The position numbers and the translations under genes are program-made. Below, one piece after another: positions 34,013 through 42,738 of a DNA stretch of 64,000 bases. The notes beneath the pieces were generated by a model. It ran no database searches. It had not been told where the DNA came from and saw only the letters and a program-made list of their open reading frames with translations. Each line of letters opens with the position of its first letter. Within the stretch, counting starts at the first letter, position 1. Origin of the DNA: Phytopythium helicoides (taxonomy: Eukaryota; Oomycota; Peronosporomycetes; Pythiales; Pythiaceae); contig JANFNE010000087.1 in the NCBI GenBank assembly GCA_024867545.1, positions 1-64,000 on the forward strand, given 5' to 3'.

Positions 34013-34893
34013 TTCCCATCGTTGCGAGGACGCTTGTTGTCGGTATGTTGGACATACGACAGATCCATCGGCTCTGGTCCATTGTTAGCCGACGATGTCA
34101 CGCGGACTTGACGTGGAACTGGTCCACCGAACTTGGCTTGCTTGATGCTGAATTCTTCTTGCATCGCTCTCTCGATGGCTTGATCCAGCGTCGTCGGGTA
34201 TTCGCGGAACAGTTGGTTCCGGATCGGTCCATCGTCCAGACCGGCCATGAATGTGACAACTTGTGTTGCCATATCGATCGGCTGATCCACAATGCACGAC
34301 ACGAGATATCGTGCGCGTTGTGCATACGAGTGGAGGTCTTGGCGTCCTTGTTGAAGCTTGAGAAACTCGGCACGAGCACGAAACTCGCTCTGCGGAGGCT
34401 CGAACGCGCGCTTTAGCTCTTGCTTGAAGTCGTCGAGGTTGTAGAAGCATGTTGGCTCCGCCAAACGCTTCCCAAACGCCCAACTCTTCGCTCGACCCGC
34501 AAGGTTGGACATTGCGAACAACACTTGCTGCGTCGGGTCCCGGAGCTGTCTTGCAGTCACTGCTGCATCCAACTCAACGAACCATCTCGCCAGAGGTTCG
34601 TTCTCTCCGCCGCGATACGGGGAGATGTCGAGCTTCAGAGGCGTTACTTTCATCGTCGAGACAGGAGTTGCGGGCTGTCGACGAGAGTCCATGACCTCAT
34701 GGTGCATGAAGCTCACTGCCGCGCTTCGCTGCTCATCCGGAGAGGCTGATCTCAACAGTGTGATCACAGCTGCCTCACCGATGACTGCGCTCATCCGCTC
34801 GAGGGCTGCCCACTCATGACCGGACAAATGAGGAAACTGCTCATTCGTCAGCGTCACTTGGTCTTCGTGCAGCACACTCGTCGGAGTCTCCAT
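33850..34893 (-). CDS. Gypsy gag (retrotransposon gag domain, zinc knuckle)
   Basis: The start ATG at 34891-34893 gives METPTSVL; the frame is also open upstream to 34968. The gag core includes RGGENEPLARWFVELDAAV, GRAKSWAFGKRL and EFRARAEFLKLQQGRQDLHSYAQRAR, the capsid-like retrotransposon_gag pattern. Near the C-terminus is one CCHC knuckle (CFRCGKPGHIARNC) followed by an Asn/Arg/Gln-rich tail. The frame is intact. The protein forms the particle that packages element RNA. Confidence 0.85.
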   Translation of the reverse strand: METPTSVLHEDQVTLTNEQFPHLSGHEWAALERMSAVIGEAAVITLLRSASPDEQRSAAVSFMHHEVMDSRRQPATPVSTMKVTPLKLDISPYRGGENEPLARWFVELDAAVTARQLRDPTQQVLFAMSNLAGRAKSWAFGKRLAEPTCFYNLDDFKQELKRAFEPPQSEFRARAEFLKLQQGRQDLHSYAQRARYLVSCIVDQPIDMATQVVTFMAGLDDGPIRNQLFREYPTTLDQAIERAMQEEFSIKQAKFGGPVPRQVRVTSSANNGPEPMDLSYVQHTDNKRPRNDGKCFRCGKPGHIARNCKMSLPNRQETQGSRSNQNSNRNFGRRFDRSQGSKNGNDQ

Positions 34894-35043
34894 CCCTTCT
34901 GCTGTCTGCGCAATAGACAGGGAGAGTCTTGAAAGGAAGTGCACAAAGGGCGAAAGCCTCTTTGTCAATCCTCTTCTAGAGCAGGGTTCACGAAGTGCTC
35001 AGCGCAACTTCGGCAATCCCTTCTAGGAAGGTCGCAGGAAGGA

Positions 35044-35061
35044 CCTCTCGAAGTGCTACCA
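35044..35061 (-). promoter_or_regulatory. primer-binding site of the Gypsy element
   Basis: On the minus strand, two bases after the 5' LTR, the sequence tggtagcacttcgagagg starts with the TGG expected to pair with a tRNA 3' CCA. The exact tRNA was not identified. Confidence 0.6.
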
Positions 35062-35063
35062 GG

Positions 35064-35655
35064 TGTAATGGGGCGCTGTCCACGACAGTCCCCAAAACAC
35101 GGCACACACGCTTGCGCTTGAGGAAGACTTGGCCTCTCCCGACTTGGAGGGAGGAGGAAGGAGACTTGAGATGAAGGCGGCAAATTTGCAACTGAATTGA
35201 AAAGCTTATGGTTCCTGAATCCTACGAGCATAAAACCACTAGGGTCCTATGGGGTTAAATGCAATCAACCTACAAATGCAATATAAAACCTTGGGTTGAA
35301 TCAGGTTGAACTTGAAGCTTGGACCAGGAGAATGTTCTCCAACTTGAACTTGAACTTGAGCTTCGGGTTCTTCAACAAAGAACCTCTCTCTCGCCACGTG
35401 GCACGTTGTGATTGGTTGAAACCACGAACATGTACCCACAATGACACGTCGGCTTCGTCACTAGAGAGAAATCCAGCAGGAACCATCTTCATGCACAGAG
35501 ACACGTGTGCAGAGAGCACTCGAGAATGCTTCGAGAACATTCCGTGCGGTCGCAATCATTGATTGCTCCCGTGAGTGTGTCTCACACCAGTCTGCTGCCA
35601 CAGACACCAATCTGTGACCAGATTGTGTCATGTAATGGACATGGGGCCCATTACA
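35064..35655 (-). repeat. Gypsy LTR (5' LTR of the minus-strand element)
   Basis: 592 bp, identical on reading to 28170-28761. It is followed by the target copy agctt at 35656-35660. Confidence 0.92.
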
Positions 35656-37377
35656 AGCTTGCAGATCAGTTCCTTTTCCAGTCCTCTCTTAAGAGCGATC
35701 CAGAAATCAAGGTCTCTCAGCGTAAGCGGGTCCCTTTTGTAATCGATATCAACCAAGGCAGTTATGCGAATGGTGTTGTTACGATCGATGCCACTTCACA
35801 GCTAAACGGTGCCGAAGGCTTTGGTTCTCTTCGTGATGCCTATCTCATTGTACCGTACAAAGTCAGCATGAAGAACACGCATGCATCGGTTGCTCTCGGT
35901 GCCGCTGCTAATCGTCTCAGTGTCGGACTAAAGTGTGGGGTCTGGAACGTGATCGATAGTATGAGTCTGGAGCTTAACGGCAAGACTGTCGTGAGTATGC
36001 AAGATTACGCTCTATTTGCTAACAACCTACGAGCCCAGACGGAGTACTCAACAGGCTACGTTGACAAGCATGGTGCTGAGTCATACCTCTTCCCCGATTC
36101 GGCGACATCGACGGTGTGGAGCTCTGCCGCTAGCACGAATGGCGATGGGTATTGCAACAACACGGCCAATATTGCGGGTAATCCATCGATTGGAGGCGTC
36201 CTTCCCGCGAACCCTGGCTTTGTGAACCGACTATTGTGTAACCCTCCTTTGTCCTCGACGAACACTTTTGGATGGCCGACTATTCCCTCTGCTTCGTCGT
36301 CTGTAATTTCCAATCAGGTTGGGCGTGGCGCGTTCGTGGCCGGTGCTGCGACGGCAGGGGCGATTGCAGGAACGTGGAACTACATGCTCAAGATTCGTCT
36401 CGTGGATCTCCATCCAATCTTCGACCACCTTGACCTCATGGCGAACCCTCAGATCAAGTTGCGTCTCCGGCTGAACCAGGGGTCGGCTGTGATCACTTCC
36501 AATGCATCATCTCAGATGACTCTATCATCAGTGACGCTAGCAAGCGGCAACGTTTGCCCCACCATGGTCAGCTCATCTCAATCAGGTTCTCCAAACAATA
36601 CCGTTGTACCAGCGAGCGGTCAATTTACGGTTGCATGGGGGGGGGGGGGGGGGGGGGGGGGGGGGGCTGTTACTAACTCGCTTGAACCTGCAGTTGATTC
36701 AACCTACTTGCCGTTTACGACCGTTCGTCTCTACGTCCCATTCTTTGATCTCGAAAACCCTCAGGCTCTTATTAGTAAGCCGGAGAAACGAATTAGATAC
36801 TTGTCGTATTACCCCCAGTGGTTCTACCAGCGCGCCGGAGTCGGTGTGAAGGGGGATGCAGCATAACACCGCTTTCGACCTACAGCTGTCAGCTAGCTTG
36901 AAGAATGCTAAGCTCGTTGCATTGTTCCCTTTCGCAGAAACATCCTCTGGTAATTTTGCTTCATCGACTTGCCAGCAGTTCCAGAGTCCATTCGACAGCG
37001 CCTCATGGACGGTGCAAGCTGGGAGCGCTATTCGGAATTTCAACGTTAGGATTGGCAGTCAGCAAGCCTTTGATTTGAATTTCGATTACAGTTGGCATTC
37101 GTTTGTAAATGAGTTTGCTAAACTAGGAGCTATCAACGGCGACCTGACGGAGCAGCTATCAAACGGTTTGATCGACATGCGTACATGGGATCTGACCAAT
37201 CGAGTCTTGATCGCCGACGTAAGTCGTATGACAGAGAAGGACGTACCTCAATCGATCCAGATACAAGGAGTGAACGCTTCTGCGCAAGGAGTCAACCTTC
37301 TGGTACTCGTAGCGTACGAGAACGAGCTGGTGGTTAATCGACTCACAGGGGAAGTCACTGATTACACGGCGTCGTGA
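35656..37377 (+). pseudogene. major capsid protein (double jelly-roll type), main part
   Basis: The frame resumes at 35661, after the target duplication, and runs to 36866. It then needs a one-base change near 36850 (a run of five G) to continue from about 36856 to 37377. Motifs include SQRKRVPFVIDINQGSY, GSLRDAYLIVPYKVSM, GVWNVIDSMSLELNGKTV, YMLKIRLVDLHPIFDHLDLM and LKNAKLVALFPFA, with an ending VNLLVLVAYENELVVNRLTGEV. Size (about 575 residues), strand-rich content and neighbours fit Polinton/PLV double jelly-roll capsids. The first five codons lie at 28155-28169, beyond the Gypsy element. Inside the gene is a 30-G run. Product: hexon-like capsomer. Confidence 0.8.
36637..36666. repeat. poly-G homopolymer (30 nt) inside the capsid gene
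   Basis: Thirty consecutive G, encoding a Gly run between VAW and AVTNSLEPAVDS. It keeps the frame. The length may be an expansion or an assembly inaccuracy. Confidence 0.9.
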
Positions 37378-37553
37378 TCAAGAAAAAATTTACATGTTCT
37401 TGTAGCATTCGGATCATATTCAAGTGGTCTTGTTGGCAGCTGACGGAACGTCGGTGGCTCATACCGGTACGGCTGGGGTGGAGGCTTACAGACGTATTTG
37501 ATGCGATTGTCGAATGGCGGTGACTCGGGCACGTCAACGTACTCGATGTCCAT
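37362..37553 (-). CDS. small Pro/Tyr-rich hypothetical protein of the viral block
   Basis: A 63-codon frame (YVDVPESPPF, CKPPPQPYRYEPPTF) that overlaps the end of the capsid gene tail to tail by 16 bp. A ttatatctag box begins 3 bp upstream of the ATG. Pro/Tyr-rich motifs such as PPxY-like runs could interact with host sorting factors, but this is speculative. Confidence 0.45.
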   Translation of the reverse strand: MDIEYVDVPESPPFDNRIKYVCKPPPQPYRYEPPTFRQLPTRPLEYDPNATRTCKFFLDHDAV

Positions 37554-37561
37554 TGTTATAT

Positions 37562-37873
37562 CTAGAGGATCTTTGCTAACTCAGTTCGCAGCTTGTTCAT
37601 CTTCTCTGAGAATGGAGACGTCATAAGCCATTGGAGATACGGGCGGTCAATTTCCAGCACCTGTAATATTGATTTGTTTTTGTACTTGCCGAAGGTAAGC
37701 AGGTAGCTGTCATCGCTGCCCTTTAATTTCTCGTCGAGATACGCTTTGAGCTTCTGCTTGGCCTGCGTGATGATCTCCTGGCTGTGCACCCACCGCATGT
37801 ATCTCGGGTCTTCTGCGTACACCTCATCGAAGGTTTTCCCCTTGTACTTCCCGAAATCGATCTCGGCCATCAT
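37562..37873 (-). CDS. protein with two exonuclease-X C-terminal-like (FGKYKGK) repeats
   Basis: 103 residues with two related halves: FGKYKGKTFDEVYAEDPRYMRWV (about 7-29) and FGKYKNKSILQVLEIDRPYLQWL (about 61-83). The FGKYKGK...V...D..Y..W pattern is that of the small domain at the end of exonuclease X-type proteins and related short phage/viral proteins. It probably binds nucleic acid or a partner, and no nuclease core is present. A ctatatacctag box is 3-15 bp upstream of the ATG, so it belongs to the same expression set as the capsid genes. Confidence 0.6.
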   Translation of the reverse strand: MMAEIDFGKYKGKTFDEVYAEDPRYMRWVHSQEIITQAKQKLKAYLDEKLKGSDDSYLLTFGKYKNKSILQVLEIDRPYLQWLMTSPFSEKMNKLRTELAKIL

Positions 37874-37888
37874 GTCCTATATACCTAG

Positions 37889-38749
37889 CTAGATCTTTTT
37901 CGTGAAAAAAAAAAAATATTTTTTGCAATCTGACCAGCACGTCCCTGAAGATCTGGAGGTACCCCTTTATTCTCGATCAGCAAAGGATATTGAGATTGCA
38001 AAATTGATGAGGGATTCTCGCTGATTGGCTGATGAGGTTCTCTTTTGTCCAATGAGCGCACATGAACGCTTCTGATTGGTTCATTAAATCAAGGAGACTT
38101 TTCATCAATTCTAGGAGACTTTTCATCCTGTATGGGAGGATTTTCATCCTGTATGAGAGGTTTTGTGTCACTATGAAGGGGCGTGGTGACCAGAGACCCA
38201 GAACTATAAACCGCACTGCTTCACATTTGTAGGGGCACCCTACGTACCCATCACTTGCACCTAGTATGAGGAGATCGTGACTTGCTTTTACTATTGAGCG
38301 CAGGGAGGGAGGTCATGGAGCAGTAGTATTTGTCCTTTGTATGCTTCCACCGTCACGCTAGCATTGATTATGAGGAGATCGTGACTTGCTTTTACTATTG
38401 AGCGCAGGGAGGGAGGTCATGGAGCAGTAGTATTTGTCCTTTGTATGCTTCCACCGTCACACTAGCACTGAGTATGTGGACGTCATAGAGCTGCCGACGC
38501 AGGGTTGAGAGACGGCATTCTCGAAATTTCCAGACAAGAACCACAACGACGCACAGCCGCACACTGCCAATGCCGCACGCCACCACGCCACGCTGAGCTG
38601 CAGAACCAGAGCCACGCTCCGACAACCGCACGCATGCCACCACGCAGAGCCCCACACGCCGAGCCGCACGACGCACGCCACCGCCAAGAGCCCACGCCAC
38701 GCAGAACCGCACCACGCACCACAGGGAGGGGTAAAACCATCGCTAATAA
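37889..38749. other. repeat-rich non-coding DNA right of the viral block
   Basis: A run of 12 A near 37906-37917, then near-repeats of aggagacttttcatc / aggattttcatcctgtatg at 38090-38160, then the 104-bp tandem duplication, then a CAC/GCC-rich stretch at 38530-38710. No gene is supported. A terminal repeat of the viral element could lie here but was not identified. Confidence 0.5.
38265..38472. repeat. 104-bp tandem duplication
   Basis: The unit starting tatgaggagatcgtgacttg at 38265 is repeated from 38369, with only a couple of substitutions (for example cgctagcatt versus cactagcact). Confidence 0.9.
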
Positions 38750-39253
38750 AGGAGATTCTCTGAATTTCATTCTCGCTTTTGCGACTACACCCCGATTCCA
38801 TCGTTTACCGAGCTGCAGTGCGCCAAGTTCCAGGCACGCTACCTCTCTCTTTCCCCCTACGCCGAAGCATACAAGAATGGTTCGATCAGCTGCAGCGCCT
38901 TCAATGTATCCGGCGATCGATGCAGCAAGATGGTGAAGACTAACGTTGCTCCAGCATTCTGCTCCCACGTACATGCGAATGGAATCCCATCACCTGAACT
39001 CACGGAACTGGTTGGTGTAGAGAGAGAAATCGTATCCAACATCAGACAGATGATGAAGATGGGTGAGCCTGCGCTCCAATACTTTCTTCATGAGTCGCGC
39101 CGCCACCTCCAACGTATCCTCGAACAAGAAGCTATGAAGCAGATGGAACGCATGCGCCTTGCCCCGTCCTCCCAGCCACGCATCGAGCTCGTTGAAGAGG
39201 GACAGCCGATGGTGAGCTACGGCCCCTACCGCGACCCGTACCCAGATCTTTAG
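38750..39253 (+). CDS. hypothetical protein, 5' end unclear
   Basis: The frame is open from 38750 (after a TAA at 38747-38749) to the stop at 39251-39253. The first ATG in it is at 38930. The part before that ATG looks coding (TELQCAKFQARYLSLSPYAE, CSAFNVSGDRCSKM), so it may be an exon whose start is upstream or lost. The C-terminal part is charged and helical (LHESRRHLQRILEQEAMKQM). No family was recognised. Whether it belongs to the host or to the viral block is open; there is no TATATA box near it. Confidence 0.4.
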   Translation, partial: RRFSEFHSRFCDYTPIPSFTELQCAKFQARYLSLSPYAEAYKNGSISCSAFNVSGDRCSKMVKTNVAPAFCSHVHANGIPSPELTELVGVEREIVSNIRQMMKMGEPALQYFLHESRRHLQRILEQEAMKQMERMRLAPSSQPRIELVEEGQPMVSYGPYRDPYPDL

Positions 39254-39423
39254 GTAGAGCAGGGGCGCGGAACAATGCGCTAGTCGAAAGGCTACAGTGA
39301 GTAACGCTGAATACTTGACGTCGTTGACGTGGATTTCATTTTGAACATTCTTGAAGTACGGTGGATGATCCGCGACCTACTGCTTAGCCTCGTGGTGACC
39401 TCACTTCGCATTTCGCATTGAAG

Positions 39424-40093
39424 ATGAACGACCCGTGCGAGGAGAAGATCACGTTTGGTCCGACTACAACCAAGCTAGCTGTCAAGCCTGTGTATGGTCG
39501 GTTCTCGTTTGGATCCGTCAAGCCAGTGACGAACATCGATTACCGCAGGCGTGCGACTGAACTCCGCGATGAAGCTCGTCGCCTCGATGAGGATGCTGCT
39601 CGATATGAAGAAATGCTGGTGACCGAGGGCGCGAGCAAGGCGGAGTTTGCCCCAGCTGCAAGCGACCAAGCACCAAGCAGCATTATGGTCGCCCGTGCAC
39701 GTCGCGGCAGGGGTCCTCCTCGCCCAAAACCATTGAGATGTGCACGTCGCTCCGGGGGCCCTCCTTCACCCAAATACACCGACAATTCCCACGATTCAGG
39801 AGCTGCTGTTGGAGTCGTATCAACAGAACAGGTTGCTCCTGCGCGAGCAGTACGTGGCGGACAAGATCGAGTACCCTGCTCTCCGTGAATGGATCGAGAA
39901 GCAGGTTGGTAAAGATTTCCACCCGGAGCACGTCGAGCACTTTGTTCGATGCGCAACACCAGCGGAGCAAGAAGAGCTCGACCGGGAAAGTTACTTGGCC
40001 ATGGCGATGGAGGACTACGAGAAATGGAAGGAGCAGAAGGCCGAGGAAGAGGAGATGAAGCGCCTGCACGAGAAGTACGCGGTTCGGAAGTGA
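39424..40093 (+). pseudogene. hypothetical protein broken by a short internal duplication
   Basis: From ATG 39424 the frame has KLAVKPVYGRFSFGSVKP and a helix RRRATELRDEARRLDEDAARYEEM. At about 39688-39775 an imperfect tandem repeat (gtgcacgtcgc... twice, about 44 bp apart) occurs. After it the protein-like sequence continues in another frame to 40093: IQELLLESYQQNRLLLREQYV, EHVEHFVRCATPAEQEEL, EEMKRLHEKYAVRK. The duplication probably shifted the frame. It is a helical, charged protein of unknown role. Confidence 0.45.
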
Positions 40094-40469
40094 GAGGACG
40101 ACGAAATGAAGGAGTGATTGCATGATGAGTTCTGAGCGGTAGGTTGTAGGAGAGGATAACCTATCATACATGCATTGATGTTTACATCCACGATCGTGTA
40201 TCCGCGTATGGTCTGGTGCTTAGGAGGACTTTATTTGGGAGAAACGATGTGTCTAGAGGTGTTGTGCGCGCGTGTAATGCAAAGGAGAAATGGGCGGTGA
40301 TAGATTGTTTGGCTGAAATGACTGCATTCGCTGAGAGGCTACGATCCGTCTGTTCGTTGAAAACATTTGCTCATGCCGAGAGGCAACGAGAGGGTTATCT
40401 TCGCGAAAGATACGATGTGAAGGTACATGAATCAAAAACCGTTCGCGTACCGTGCTGGTACATACTACT
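40094..40469. other. intergenic, no supported gene
   Basis: Only one ORF of weak character (about 40216-40500) is seen. It runs into the inverted repeat, and no features support it. Confidence 0.5.
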
Positions 40470-41040
40470 CGAGCTCCACGAGCACGTTTTCGGTGTGTAG
40501 TGGTGTTTGGTGTGCAGCTCGTCGCTGGTTCTCCTGTTGGGGGCTGCGGGTGGCGTCACTTCAGCGTCGGGCGACTTTGGAAGTTCGCTTAGAGGAAGCG
40601 TGGTGTGCTGGAGCAGCGGCGGCATCAAGCTCAGTTGTTAACTGTAGTAATTATAATGGGATTCCATATCACATCCAGAAAAAGTGCAGTGGAAGCAGGA
40701 AAATGTGGAAATGGAGGTCGCGATCCCGAAGCTCACGCTGCTTCCATGACCTGTAGCTGCTACAGCAGTCATAGTTGGTGTGCACGAAGGCAGTTTTGGA
40801 ACTAAACATCCTACCGAGTTTCATGCCGTATCGATCGATTCTTCGTTTACCTCGTAAGTGTCCCATTTGGCTTCATGGTTAGTACAGGCATTTCGTGTTA
40901 GTGAGAGCCGTCTCCAAAGTTTGCTGTCCACACATTTTTCGCTTATCCGTTTTCAGCATGCATGTCTAATTCGATGCTAGAAGCGGGCTTTACTAGGAGT
41001 GTTGTGGTGTGGCATCTAGAAGGCCTGCACTCGCTCGTGA
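40470..41040. other. left arm distal segment, no supported gene
   Basis: Contains part of a Ser/Gly-gene-adjacent sequence and short ORFs only. The mirror segment is 58282-58852. Confidence 0.5.
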
Positions 41041-42406
41041 TCAGCAGCCAAGCGGATTGCTCCCAACACCTCGGATTGGGATCGACGGCTGTACCAACGC
41101 GTTCTCAATACACTGGAAAATCGATGCAGCTGAATGCTCGTACAAGCCACCAGCGAGGTCTAGAAGCCAGCCGGCGCGTGGCTCCCGCTCAATCGTGTTC
41201 ACGAACTCGGGCACAACTCGGATGCAAACCTTAACCGTCGTACATACGAAGCCGCACGGCTTCTCACCTGCCTCGATCAGAATGTACCCGCGCTCGCGCA
41301 AAATGACACGCTCATTCATCACCAAGGGTATCTCAGCCACTCCCACAGACTCGAACACGATGGCCGCGGTCGAAGAGTCAACACGACGAGCGCCGCAGCC
41401 ACGGAATGTGAGTGGGGTCTGAACACGCCGTACGTTTACACTTGTGACCACTTGGACTTCGCATATCGTGTCGGAGTATTGGGCTCCGTCGAATGATCCA
41501 TCCTTAAGCTTGATATTACCGCCGCTAGTGCATTGCCACACAGCCTCGGCAACCTCAGGGAACGGAAACGGGAAGATTTTCGCGAGGACCATTTCCAACG
41601 AGGAGTCATCGATCGACGTCTGAAGATGATCGACCTCGTTGACTATGACGTCGAGATTACATCGCTTCATCATATCGCTCAATTCGTCAAAGCGAAACTC
41701 AATTGTGTCACGAATGCCGTTTACAAACCTACGCAGCTCCCGCGATGGTTGACCGCACACGCGCTTGGGCTGCGCTAGAAGAATCTCCAACTCCACTGGC
41801 TGAGGCAATGAAGAATGAATTCGGTAAGCTCCATGGACAATCCCAAGACGCAACAGTCATCGTGTGTACCGGTTTCTTGTGCAGCAGCTTCTCTAGACTC
41901 TGCGCGACGCGCAATTGGGACTCGAGCGCTAGGCGAAGCTTGAGATTCTCTAGTTCGGCTCGGTTCCTGTCTTCTAGTTGTCGCTTCAGAATACTCCCCC
42001 AGAGCCTCGCGAGGGGCTCGTCTTGGTCGGAATCTCCTCGACGTACTTGCTGCCGGCCCTGGGCACCGCTAGATGCCTCCTGAAGTCGCTGCAGTTCTGC
42101 GCTCAGCTCTAGAGTCTGGGCCCGCAAAGACTCGATCTCGCGCTTCTGTCGCTGGTACGTCCTGGCTGGCTTGGGCTTTGGTGTAGATTGGCTGGGGGGG
42201 ATCGCAGACGCCTCATCGGGCTCTGTCACTTCTGTGCACTCGGAGGAGGAGATGTCAATACTACCAAGCCGGCCTGGGATCACGCCCGGGGTGTCGTCGA
42301 GGTGGTCGAGGAACGAAAGCGTGGAGTCAAACGCCAGAGCCGATAGCAGCGGAGACCCAAGGGCGTCTTCCATCGCGAATTTTGAAATACTGGACAGAGG
42401 AGTCAT
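41041..42406 (-). CDS. bZIP-like coiled-coil / START-like protein, left copy
   Basis: Two exons on the minus strand, 42406-41870 and 41799-41041, joined across a 70-bp intron (gtacac donor, cctcag acceptor) in phase 0, giving 431 residues. An acidic N-terminus (DALGSPLLSALAFDSTLSFLDHL) is followed by KPARTYQRQKREIESLRAQTLELSAELQRLQE, a basic plus heptad region, then a second coiled coil (ENLKLRLALESQLRVAQSLEKLL). The C-terminal half (FVNGIRDTIEFRFDELSDM, FPFPEVAEAVWQC, VFESVGVAEIPLVMNERVIL) matches the START-like domain common in oomycetes. The same family occurs at 318-1474. The mirror copy at 56916-58281 appears identical. Probable role: nuclear or lipid-responsive regulator, inferred. Confidence 0.75.
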
Positions 42407-42738
42407 TTTAGGGCTCGGCGACCTGTTCTGATACCGACAAGAACGCTCTTGGAACAAGATTACTGGTTACGTGTCCATCTGCCTCACGGTACGGCCACTG
42501 TTGACAACAGTCTGACGTTGAGACCCTCGCCTTTTCTAGTATTCTACTGTACAGTAGTATGCATGAAGCGCTGGCTCGAGAAGACTGTAGACGCAACATT
42601 GTCAATCGAGTATTGCACAGCATTGCTGACTCGCTAGGCCTCTACGGCATGATCTAAGGTATGTCTGATTCTTGCACCTAACGTCCTGTCACAACCGTTT
42701 CACCACCACGCCACCGTTCACATCACGCGGAGCTATGC

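Larger units (their letters stand above)
28170..35655 (-). mobile_element. chromodomain Gypsy (Ty3-type) LTR retrotransposon, recent insertion
   Basis: A 7486-bp element on the minus strand, flanked by agctt on both sides (28165-28169 and 35656-35660). The two 592-bp LTRs look identical base for base, so the insertion is recent. The order on the minus strand is LTR, primer-binding site, gag, protease-RT-RNase H-integrase, chromodomain, polypurine tract, LTR. It interrupts the viral capsid gene. The pol frame has a premature stop and a late shift, so it may have moved with proteins supplied by relatives. Confidence 0.92.
23306..37888. mobile_element. endogenous Polinton/Maverick-like or polinton-like virus block
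   Basis: Six proteins typical of this group cluster here: A32-like packaging ATPase, penton/minor capsid, pVI-like core/minor protein, adenain-like protease and major capsid protein, plus an S74-terminated fibre. Neighbours are small unknowns. No protein-primed DNA polymerase B or retroviral-type integrase, which complete Polintons carry, was seen. The left side is cut off against Copia sequence, and no terminal inverted repeats were found. It is therefore best called a truncated, probably inactive element. A Gypsy element (28170-35655) interrupts it. The right limit is set by the last gene with the shared promoter box and is approximate. Confidence 0.8.

Noticed and set aside
23306..37888. 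Complete Polinton with terminal inverted repeats
   Set aside because: I could not find matching long inverted repeats at the two sides, nor polymerase B or integrase genes.
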